A stretch of DNA of 26,767 nucleotides, from assembly GCA_044375625.1 (NCBI GenBank), contig JBILMH010000025.1, forward strand, positions 1 to 26,767, written 5' to 3'. Positions 13,760 to 20,716 of the stretch are shown piece by piece. The notes beneath the pieces are model-generated. The model had not been told where the DNA came from, made no database searches, and saw only the letters and a list, made by a program, of their open reading frames with translations. This DNA comes from CAISOG01 sp044375625. Lineage in GTDB: Bacteria > Pseudomonadota > Alphaproteobacteria > CAISOG01. Positions within the stretch are counted from its first letter, which is position 1. Each line of letters opens with the position of its first letter. Made by a program: the position numbers and the translations under genes.

Positions 13760-15034
13760 CTAGAGGGGTAGCGTCGCTAGCCAAGCGCGGCGGAGGGTGC
13801 GCAGCTGTTTGGCCAGGGCGGCGCCTGGGGGATAACCCGCAGCCAGCAGGTCATCGCCGTTGGTGGCAAAGCGCGCATCGCCCAGCCGTCGCATCACGGC
13901 CAGGGCTTGGTGGCGGGCATCGGCCAGTTCTTTGGTTGGGGTGGTGGCACGAGTCGCCTCCCAAGTCGATTCCCAAGTCGCTTCCCAAGTCGCTTCCCAC
14001 CAGGCCAAGGACTCCTGCCCCGCGGCCAGGCCGTGCAGATAGATCCAGTCCAGCCAGTCCAGGCGATCTTGGCTGTGCCAACAGCGCCATCCCGCCTGCC
14101 ACAGTTGCCATTGTCGCCGCTGTTGATTGCTAAGGCGCAGTCGCCCCGTCAGGCTCTTAAGCGTTTCGGGCGTCACCTCTCCGCCAATTAACACCGCCAG
14201 TTGCAGCAGCGGTGGCGGCACATCTTGCGCGGCATCCAACAAGTTCTGCAAGCTGGCTAGGTCGGGGGTGGCTATCACGGCGGGCAGCCACAGGTGGGGC
14301 AGGATGGCCTGTCCACTCATCATCCCCCCCGCCATTATTCGCAGCATCGCCAGCCCATCCCGGCCAAGGATTAATAGCCGCGACAGCTCCGCCCACACCC
14401 GTTCGCCCGACAAGTTCGGCAACTGGGGGGCAAGATCGCTGGCCGCCGCCAGCCCATCCGCATCCAATTCGGCCGCATAGCTGGCACTGAAGCGGAAAAA
14501 GCGCAGCAGGCGCAACACATCCTCCGCAATGCGTTGATGCGGATCGCCGATAAAGCGCACCCGCCGCGCCGCCAAATCCGCCAGCCCCTGATGATAGTCA
14601 AACAGCTGGCCAGTCGGCGACAGATACAGGGCGTTGATGGTGAAATCGCGCCGTGCCGCATCCGCCCGCCAATCGGTGCCAAAGCGCACGACGGCATGGC
14701 GGCCATCGGTGGCCACATCCTGGCGCAGGGTGGTAATTTCAATGGCGGTGTTATCCAACAGGGCGGTGATGGTGCCATGATCAATGCCGGTTGGCAGGGT
14801 TTTGATGCCAAGCTGGCTTAAGGCGGCCACCGCCTGTGGCGGGGTCAGGGTGGTGGCCAAATCGACATCGCGCACCGCCAACCCCAACAAATGATCGCGC
14901 ACCGCGCCGCCAACCACCCGCACCGCATCAGGATCCTGATGCGTCAGTGCCGCCATCACCCGCTGCAACGGCGCCGCCTGCATCCAATCGGGCAGGGGGC
15001 TAAGAACGGTGGGAAAGGGGGGGGATGCTGTCAC
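13760..15034 (-). CDS. CCA-adding tRNA nucleotidyltransferase / poly(A) polymerase family
   Basis: This 424-residue class II nucleotidyltransferase either adds or repairs the tRNA 3' CCA or polyadenylates RNA. VRVVGGAVRDHLLG (38-51) is the nucleotide-binding loop, and RDVDLATTL gives the metal-binding Asp56/Asp58. RRDFTINALYL is the second head motif and RFIGDPHQRIAEDVLRLLRFFRFSA the neck-domain motif with the nucleotide-selecting Asp/Arg cluster. Organisation and length fit the alphaproteobacterial CCA enzyme. GTG 15034 is chosen because it starts 3 nt after the previous gene's stop; the first in-frame ATG (14983) would shorten the N-terminus by 17 residues. Residues about 346-361 are a WEAT tetrapeptide repeat not expected in the family. 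It probably forms a unit with the upstream small membrane gene. Confidence 0.9.
   Translation of the reverse strand: MTASPPFPTVLSPLPDWMQAAPLQRVMAALTHQDPDAVRVVGGAVRDHLLGLAVRDVDLATTLTPPQAVAALSQLGIKTLPTGIDHGTITALLDNTAIEITTLRQDVATDGRHAVVRFGTDWRADAARRDFTINALYLSPTGQLFDYHQGLADLAARRVRFIGDPHQRIAEDVLRLLRFFRFSASYAAELDADGLAAASDLAPQLPNLSGERVWAELSRLLILGRDGLAMLRIMAGGMMSGQAILPHLWLPAVIATPDLASLQNLLDAAQDVPPPLLQLAVLIGGEVTPETLKSLTGRLRLSNQQRRQWQLWQAGWRCWHSQDRLDWLDWIYLHGLAAGQESLAWWEATWEATWESTWEATRATTPTKELADARHQALAVMRRLGDARFATNGDDLLAAGYPPGAALAKQLRTLRRAWLATLPL
13951..13998 (-). repeat. 12-bp tandem repeat, four copies, in the CCA-adding enzyme
   Basis: Four consecutive 12-bp units, read on the plus strand: GAGTCGCCTCCC, AAGTCGATTCCC, and two AAGTCGCTTCCC. 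They encode repeated W-E-(A/S)-T on the minus strand. The two identical units suggest recent slippage. Confidence 0.92.
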
Positions 15035-15037
15035 GGC

Positions 15038-15292
15038 CTAATTCATCTGGGCAGGCACGATTCGACCGTTTTCCAAATGGGCAGGCTGGTAATGGCTGCC
15101 GCGCGGTTGCCCATCCAGCACGATAAAGCTTACCAGTCCAACGCCCAACAGCATGATGCAGGTGATCATCAGCCAGAACCAAAGGCGCGCATGGGGATGA
15201 CCAGCCTTAACCAGCCTTATCCAATGGAAATACATCAGAATGGGCAGGCCAATCAGGGCAATGCGCAGCAGAATTATCCAAAAACGGCTCAT
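15038..15292 (-). CDS. Small two-helix membrane protein (DUF6111-like)
   Basis: This 84-residue protein has two clear transmembrane segments, about residues 4-24 (FWIILLRIALIGLPILMYF) and 37-60 (LWFWLMITCIMLLGVGLVSF). A short polar tail follows, with a GSHYQPAHLENGRIVPAQ motif. Size, topology and position directly upstream of the CCA-adding enzyme match small alphaproteobacterial membrane proteins annotated as DUF6111; I recall that context rather than having tested it. The function is unknown. The C-terminal segment probably faces one compartment and may contact a partner. The 107-bp gap to the divergent moxR contains a 16-bp palindrome. Confidence 0.75.
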   Translation of the reverse strand: MSRFWIILLRIALIGLPILMYFHWIRLVKAGHPHARLWFWLMITCIMLLGVGLVSFIVLDGQPRGSHYQPAHLENGRIVPAQMN

Positions 15293-15315
15293 GATTCAAA
15301 CATCCTTTAAACAAA

Positions 15316-15331
15316 GCCCTTGGCCAAGGGC
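15316..15331. promoter_or_regulatory. Perfect 16-bp palindrome between divergent genes
   Basis: GCCCTTGGCCAAGGGC is a perfect inverted repeat with no loop, in the 107-bp gap between the DUF6111-like gene and moxR. A weak promoter (TTGGCC at 15320-15325, then TAGCGT after 17 bp) would overlap it. Placement suits a dimeric regulator site controlling one or both directions. Confidence 0.4.
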
Positions 15332-15399
15332 GAAGATTCCTTTAGCGTTAAATGGTAAGGCGCGCCCGCGCACGATTCCCGTTACCATAGCCAATAACC

Positions 15400-16434
15400 A
15401 TGACCGTGACCATCGCAAACCATTTGTTGAAAGCGCCCGCCGTGGATGCACCACCCGCCAGCGTGGTGGCGGAGCAGTTGGACAAAATCGCCGCCGCCCT
15501 GACCGCCGCCGAAAAACAGATTAACCAGGTCATTTTGGGGCAGGAGGCCGCGGTTGAAATGCTGCTGCTGACCATCATGGCGGGCGGGCATGCCCTGTTG
15601 GTGGGGGCGCCAGGCGTTGCCAAGACCAGCATGGCGCACAATCTGGCCACCGCCTTTGGTTTGCAATTCAAACGGGTGCAATTTACCCCCGACCTGATGC
15701 CATCCGACATTTTGGGCAGTGAGGTGTTGGATCAGGCCGCCGATGGCCGCCGCAGTTTCCGTTTCCTCCAGGGGCCCGTTTTCTGTCAGCTGTTGTTGGC
15801 GGATGAGGTGAATCGTGCCAGCCCGCGCACCCAATCCGCCCTGTTGCAGGCGATGCAGGAGGGGGTGGTGACCGTGGCGGGCGTCGATTACCCTTTGCCC
15901 CGCCCGTTTCATGTGCTGGCCACCCAAAACCCGCTGGAGATGGAGGGAACCTATCCCCTGCCTGAGGCGCAGTTGGATCGCTTTTTGGTGGAGATTCCTA
16001 TCGGCTATCCTGGCGCAGCGGCGGAACTGGGGCTGTTGCAACAAACGGCCTTTGGCCAGGCCGAATTCCACAGCTCAACCGTTAGTGCCGAACAGCTGCA
16101 ACAGCTGCCCCGCCTGTTGCGCTTTTTGCCTGTCAGCGAGGCTTTGTTGGAAGAAATTGTCGCGCTGGTTCGCAACGCCCGGCCAGAAAGCAGCACGTTG
16201 GACATTGTCAAACGATCAGTCCGTTGGGGGCCAGGCCCACGTGCCAGCCAGGCGTTGTTGCTGTTGGCGCGTGCCCGTGCGGTGCTGGATGGTCGCCTTA
16301 CCCCCGCGCGTGAGGATGTGTTGGCGGTTGCCCCTTATGTGTTGCGTCACCGTATCGCCCTGCATTACGCGGCGCATGCTGAGGGGATTACGGTTGCCGA
16401 TGTGGTGGCCAAGTTGTGTTCCGAAAGCGTTTAG
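15400..16434 (+). CDS. MoxR-family AAA+ ATPase
   Basis: This 344-residue AAA+ protein has Walker A GAPGVAKT (69-76) and Walker B LLLADEVNRASPRTQSALLQAMQE (131-153). It also has the sensor-1 ATQNPLEMEGTYPLPEAQLDRF segment with the Arg finger, and the C-terminal AAA lid (AREDVLAVAPYVLRHRIALH) typical of MoxR. MoxR ATPases act as chaperone-like factors in maturation of protein complexes and are nearly always encoded with DUF58 and von Willebrand-type proteins, as here. It heads a four-gene operon. ATG 15400 lacks a clear Shine-Dalgarno. The next coding start lies about 116 bp on, unless translation begins at a GTG overlapping this gene's end. Confidence 0.94.
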   Translation: MTVTIANHLLKAPAVDAPPASVVAEQLDKIAAALTAAEKQINQVILGQEAAVEMLLLTIMAGGHALLVGAPGVAKTSMAHNLATAFGLQFKRVQFTPDLMPSDILGSEVLDQAADGRRSFRFLQGPVFCQLLLADEVNRASPRTQSALLQAMQEGVVTVAGVDYPLPRPFHVLATQNPLEMEGTYPLPEAQLDRFLVEIPIGYPGAAAELGLLQQTAFGQAEFHSSTVSAEQLQQLPRLLRFLPVSEALLEEIVALVRNARPESSTLDIVKRSVRWGPGPRASQALLLLARARAVLDGRLTPAREDVLAVAPYVLRHRIALHYAAHAEGITVADVVAKLCSESV

Positions 16435-16550
16435 CCATTCGGCCAGATGGGTCAGCGGGTCGGCGGTTATTCGTCCGCAAGACTAAAAATTCGTCTAACT
16501 TTTGGCCGAACAATCGGGGGCGCAAGCTGGCCAGCTATTTCATTTCCAAA

Positions 16551-17606
16551 ATGGCGGATCTAAAAGCCCAATGGCATCAAAGCCTGGTGGGGCAGCGGGT
16601 GGCCTGGGACGCCCGCAAGCCAGTTAGCAAGTCCGCCAACGATCCCACCAAAGATACTTATGCAGGCATGCAACCGATGGTCGCCGCCGGGCGCTTGGCG
16701 GCGGGTTATCCCGCCCTGTTGCTGGCCGCGGAGCAGTTGGCGCGGCAGATTCAACTGAGCCAGGGGGGATTGCATGGACGGCGCCGCCAGGGTGCTGGGC
16801 AAAGCTTTTGGCAATTTCGCCCCTATATTGATGGTGATGATGCGCGGCGTATTGATTGGCGCCAATCGGCCAAATCCAACCGCGCCTTTATCCGTGAGAC
16901 CGAATGGGAAAGCAGCGAAACCGTGATGTTTTGGTGCCAGGATGATGCGGCGATGGCCTTTCAATCCAAGGATGCCCCCCGCAGCAAGCGGGAAACGGGG
17001 CTGATCCTGACCCTGGCCTTGGCCATGCTGCTGGCTAAGGGGGAGGAGCGTTTTGGCTGGCTGGCGCGCCCCAACCAGCTGGGGGTTGGCAACACAGGGT
17101 TGCAACGGCTGTGGCAAGAATTGCAGCAGGAGTCGCGGCGGGAGTTGCGGGCAGAATCCGCGCATAAGGATGCGGCGCCCCCGCCCCTGTTGGCACTGGG
17201 TGCCAGCCTGCATCAAATGCCAACCCTGCCCAACCGTATGGTTGGATCCACCCTGGTGTTGGTGGGGGACTTTATGGATCCGCCCGAAACGTGGCAGGGG
17301 GTGTTGGCCAATTGGCAGGCGCGCCGTTGCAACGGCCTGCTGATACGTCTGGTTGACCCGATTGAGCGCCGCTTTCCCTTTGAGGAGGCTAGCCACTTTG
17401 TCGCGCCCAATCAATCGGTTGAGGTGGTGTTAAGCCAGCCCGCGGCGGTGCGTTCCGCCTATCTGATAGCCTTGGTCAATCACAACCAGGCGATGAACAG
17501 CTTGGCGCAGCAATATGGCTTTCGGTGGGTGGAGGTGGATACGGCCGCCCCCCTATCCGCTAGCCTAAGCACCCTGTTGCGCGAATTGCAAACGGTGGGG
17601 GACTGA
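16551..17606 (+). CDS. DUF58 domain protein
   Basis: The protein is 351 residues from ATG 16551. The DUF58 hallmark is clear at about 75-120: LHGRRRQGAGQSFWQFRPY, IDGDDARRIDWRQSAKSN and RAFIRETEWESS. A degenerate von Willebrand-like fold follows (VMFWCQDDAAM, then TLVLVGDFMDPPETW). DUF58 proteins accompany MoxR ATPases and are probably their adaptors or substrates. Start is uncertain: the frame is open from a GTG at 16416 inside moxR, but its first 45 codons look non-coding, while residues 21-40 are also poorly family-like, so ATG at 16668 (MQPMVAAGRLAAGYPAL) is possible. The stop TGA shares its last A with the next gene's ATG, implying translational coupling. Confidence 0.85.
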   Translation: MADLKAQWHQSLVGQRVAWDARKPVSKSANDPTKDTYAGMQPMVAAGRLAAGYPALLLAAEQLARQIQLSQGGLHGRRRQGAGQSFWQFRPYIDGDDARRIDWRQSAKSNRAFIRETEWESSETVMFWCQDDAAMAFQSKDAPRSKRETGLILTLALAMLLAKGEERFGWLARPNQLGVGNTGLQRLWQELQQESRRELRAESAHKDAAPPPLLALGASLHQMPTLPNRMVGSTLVLVGDFMDPPETWQGVLANWQARRCNGLLIRLVDPIERRFPFEEASHFVAPNQSVEVVLSQPAAVRSAYLIALVNHNQAMNSLAQQYGFRWVEVDTAAPLSASLSTLLRELQTVGD

Positions 17607-20600
17607 TGCCAATCTTGCCGTTCCCCAGTTTTTACCAGCCGTTGTGGTTGCTGCCCCTGCTGCTGCTGCCGCTGCTGTGGTGGTGGTTGCGCCAGCGCGA
17701 TCGCCAGCCGTTGATGGTGGCATTTCCGGCCACCCGCCTGCTGCTGAACTTTGTTAATCTGGTGCCACGGGCGCGACCACCGATATGGCGCAGGGTGTTG
17801 CAGTTGTTGCTGTTGGCCAGCGTGATTGTCGCCCTGGCACAGCCCTATTGGCCGTCGCGTCGGCCGCCGATAGCCAATCAACCCACCCTGCTGATTATCG
17901 ACAACAGCTGGTTGGCTGGCCAGCATTGGGGATCCCTGCAACAGGCGGCCACCACCCTGTTGGATCAATTGCCCGCCGATCAGCCTGTTTATGTGACCAG
18001 CACCACCAGCCTGGCCGCCCCCCTACCGTCGTTGGAACAACAACCCACCCGCGTGGAAGATGCCAAGGCGATGATCCACCGTTGGCAACCCAACAGTTGG
18101 CCAATGGATCCTGGCTTTGCCGAGCATCTTAAGGTGCAGCCCTGGTGGCATCAGTTGGGGCAAGTGTGGTGGCTGACTGGTCCGATGCAGGATCAGGCCA
18201 GCAAAAATGTCATGGGAGATTTGGAGGCGGCCTTGCCGATGGGGGGGCGCCTTCGCCCCCTGTTGGTAGGCAGGCAGCAGGCGGTGTTGACAGGCCTGAC
18301 GCCGCTGACGCCGCTTGCCTCGTTGACTTCCTCAACATCCCCAACCGATACGGGGGTACAGGCCAATGCCGTTAAGCCCGAGGGGTGGTTGGTTCAGTTG
18401 AACAGCAGCGGGGGAAGCCAGCGGCAGGAGCTGCAACTGTTGGATGAGGATGGCCAGCTGTTGGCGCAGCAGCAGGTGACGTTGGTGGGCGGCGCGCAAA
18501 CCATTCCGCTGTTGGCACCGACCCCGCAGCTGGCAAAGGCCAGCCAGCTTCGATTGGTTGGCCAACGGCACCTCGGTGCGGTTTGGCTGTTGCCCGTTGG
18601 AGCTAGCCATAGGGGCATTGGCCTGATTGGTGAGGCGGCCAGCCTGCAAAGCCGACCACCCCTTAGCCAGGCTGCCCATTATTTGACCCAGGCGTTGCAG
18701 CCTTCCCCGCCCGTGATGGCTGACGTGACCGCCCTGTTGGGTGAGGGGGGCGGCAATCCAACCCCCGCGATGATGCTGTGGCCAGAGGATCAGATTTTGA
18801 ACGCTGAGGAGCGTGCCACCCTAACCGCCTGGGTAAGCCGCGGCGGCGTGCTGCTAAGGCTTGGGGTGTCGGTGGATTCCAATGACGGATCCTATGGATC
18901 CTTATCCTTTGGCGATAGGGCGCAAAGCAACAATGGAGTTATTGCCGATGCCTTGTTGCCGGTCAGGTTGTTGGCGGAACCGCGCCGCTTTGGCGGGCTG
19001 TTGACCCCACAGGTGCAACAACGGGTGCAGGCGATGGCCAACAGCCCCCTGGCCGATCTGGCCGAGCGCGATTTGGCGATTCAGCAAGCCTGGCTAAGTT
19101 TGCCCGATGTGGAGCAGTCCAGCCAAATTTGGCTAAGCCTGCCTGATGGCAGCCCGCTGCTTAGCGCCCGCCCATTGGGGCAGGGGTGGTTGCTGTTGTT
19201 GCATGTGCCCGCCACCCCCAATTGGTCGGATTTGCCGATGAACGCGCTATTCCCCCAACTGTTGCAACGCTTAGCCGCCTTTGCCGCGCAGCAACCAGCC
19301 GTGCGGGGAATGGCGGTTATGCCAGCCCACGGCCAATCGCTGGCGGGCGAAAAGAATGCAGCTGCAGCTTTGGGGGCAGGTTTGGGGGCAGAAAAAGCGC
19401 CTGGTTCAGTCGCGGGAAAAGTTCCCGAAAAAACCGCTGGCCTGATGGCCTGGCGGCAGGTGGACGGCTATGGCCGCCTGGTTCCCGCCCAGTCCCACAG
19501 CCAGGCATTGCCCCTGGATAAGCCCACGGCGGTGACCTATCACCATCCGCCAGGCTATTACGGCATGGCGGGATCTGCCCGTCCGCTGAATCCCGATTGG
19601 CAGGCGGCTGGCCTTCAGATGCAGGAGGGGGAATCGTGGCTGACCATTCCCGAAACCAACCTGACCAGGCCATGCCTGTTGCTGGCCTTAGCCCTGCTGA
19701 CCCTATTGGGGCTTTGCGATGCGTTTGGCCGTCGCCTGCGCCTTTATTCCAGCCTCTATACCAGCCCCCCCGCCGTATCTCCAAGCAAGTCTTGGCGGGG
19801 TAGGTTTGGCAAAAAGTTTTTTGTGCTGTTGGCCTTGATGGTGCCTACCCTGATGGTGACCAACCAACCCTTGCATGCCCAGCCCTCCGTCCAGCCAGCA
19901 TCTTTTGCTGAGGCACCCAGTCTGGCCTATGTCATCGGCAATGATCCAAGGCTGAATCGCTTGTGCGATACAGGCTTAAGCGAGCTGATTGGGCTGATGG
20001 CGGTTCGCACCTCCCTAACGCTGGGGGCGCCTGTAGGCCTTGATCTAACCAAGCCAGCGGTGCAGGCTGTGGTGGGGCGTTACCCCATGCTGTATTGGTT
20101 GGTGCCGCCAAATGATGGTGCGGTTACCCCCGCCCTGTTGCAGGGGTTGCGCCGCTATATCGCCCTGGGCGGCTTATTGGTGATTGATTTGGGGCAACGC
20201 GGTAATGGGCTTCTGCCTGCCGCCTGGGCGGATGCGATGGCGCTGCCCCCCCTGGCCGCTATGCCCGCCGACCATGTGCTGACCCGCAGTTTTTATTTGT
20301 TGCGCCAGCTGGATGGGCAGCCAGGGTTGAGTGATACCCTGCTTCTGGCCAGGGCGGCGGCAGGGATGGAGGTTGCCCCCGCCCTGTTGGCGCGGCGCAA
20401 TTGGGCTGCCGCCTGGTCCGATGTTTCCCTGGGCGATATGCAGGCCAAAGGCGATGGTGAAATGGCGATACGCAGCGGTATCAACTTGGTCATTTATGCC
20501 TTTACAGGGCAATATAAGGCTGACCAAGTTCATATGCCCGCCATCATGCAACGGTTGGGACAGCCCCTGAACATGCCCCTGAACATGCCCCTAACCGATG

Positions 20601-20716
20601 ACAACAACGCTGTTACCCCGACGGATAGAACAATCGATAGGGATATACCAAAGATATTTCGCAATCCGTTCGATCCCAATGTCTTGCCCATCAACCCTGA
20701 TGAGGATGCACCATGA
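17606..20716 (+). CDS. BatA-like / DUF4159 fusion membrane protein
   Basis: This 1036-residue protein begins with the BatA N-terminal pair of hydrophobic helices (about 10-27 and 62-82) with the intervening VAFPATRLL-type motif. A degenerate von Willebrand-like domain follows: LLIIDNSWLAG at about 94-104 keeps D-x-S of the metal site but not the second Ser. A large extracytoplasmic section with an amidotransferase-like segment comes next (about 390-550). A transmembrane helix lies at about 689-707 and another hydrophobic stretch at 738-752, followed by LHAQPS, which resembles a signal-peptide end. The DUF4159 domain runs from about 770 to 980 (LAYVIGNDPRLNRLCDTGL, LRRYIALGGLLVIDLGQ, DHVLTRSFYLL). 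Such fusions are typical of alphaproteobacterial MoxR operons. It starts at ATG 17606, overlapping the DUF58 stop by 1 nt. The exact role is unknown. Confidence 0.85.
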   Translation: MPILPFPSFYQPLWLLPLLLLPLLWWWLRQRDRQPLMVAFPATRLLLNFVNLVPRARPPIWRRVLQLLLLASVIVALAQPYWPSRRPPIANQPTLLIIDNSWLAGQHWGSLQQAATTLLDQLPADQPVYVTSTTSLAAPLPSLEQQPTRVEDAKAMIHRWQPNSWPMDPGFAEHLKVQPWWHQLGQVWWLTGPMQDQASKNVMGDLEAALPMGGRLRPLLVGRQQAVLTGLTPLTPLASLTSSTSPTDTGVQANAVKPEGWLVQLNSSGGSQRQELQLLDEDGQLLAQQQVTLVGGAQTIPLLAPTPQLAKASQLRLVGQRHLGAVWLLPVGASHRGIGLIGEAASLQSRPPLSQAAHYLTQALQPSPPVMADVTALLGEGGGNPTPAMMLWPEDQILNAEERATLTAWVSRGGVLLRLGVSVDSNDGSYGSLSFGDRAQSNNGVIADALLPVRLLAEPRRFGGLLTPQVQQRVQAMANSPLADLAERDLAIQQAWLSLPDVEQSSQIWLSLPDGSPLLSARPLGQGWLLLLHVPATPNWSDLPMNALFPQLLQRLAAFAAQQPAVRGMAVMPAHGQSLAGEKNAAAALGAGLGAEKAPGSVAGKVPEKTAGLMAWRQVDGYGRLVPAQSHSQALPLDKPTAVTYHHPPGYYGMAGSARPLNPDWQAAGLQMQEGESWLTIPETNLTRPCLLLALALLTLLGLCDAFGRRLRLYSSLYTSPPAVSPSKSWRGRFGKKFFVLLALMVPTLMVTNQPLHAQPSVQPASFAEAPSLAYVIGNDPRLNRLCDTGLSELIGLMAVRTSLTLGAPVGLDLTKPAVQAVVGRYPMLYWLVPPNDGAVTPALLQGLRRYIALGGLLVIDLGQRGNGLLPAAWADAMALPPLAAMPADHVLTRSFYLLRQLDGQPGLSDTLLLARAAAGMEVAPALLARRNWAAAWSDVSLGDMQAKGDGEMAIRSGINLVIYAFTGQYKADQVHMPAIMQRLGQPLNMPLNMPLTDDNNAVTPTDRTIDRDIPKIFRNPFDPNVLPINPDEDAP
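20564..20587 (+). repeat. 12-bp tandem duplication in the DUF4159 gene
   Basis: CCCCTGAACATG occurs twice in a row and is followed by a third partial unit (CCCCT). It encodes a repeated P-L-N-M in the C-terminal tail beyond the DUF4159 domain. Confidence 0.9.

Noticed and set aside
15382..16071. Long minus-strand ORF inside moxR, and similar long antisense ORFs at 9299-10063 and 16560-17414
   Set aside because: They are antisense to well-supported genes, have His/Gln/Arg-rich compositions typical of reverse frames, and show no domain motifs.
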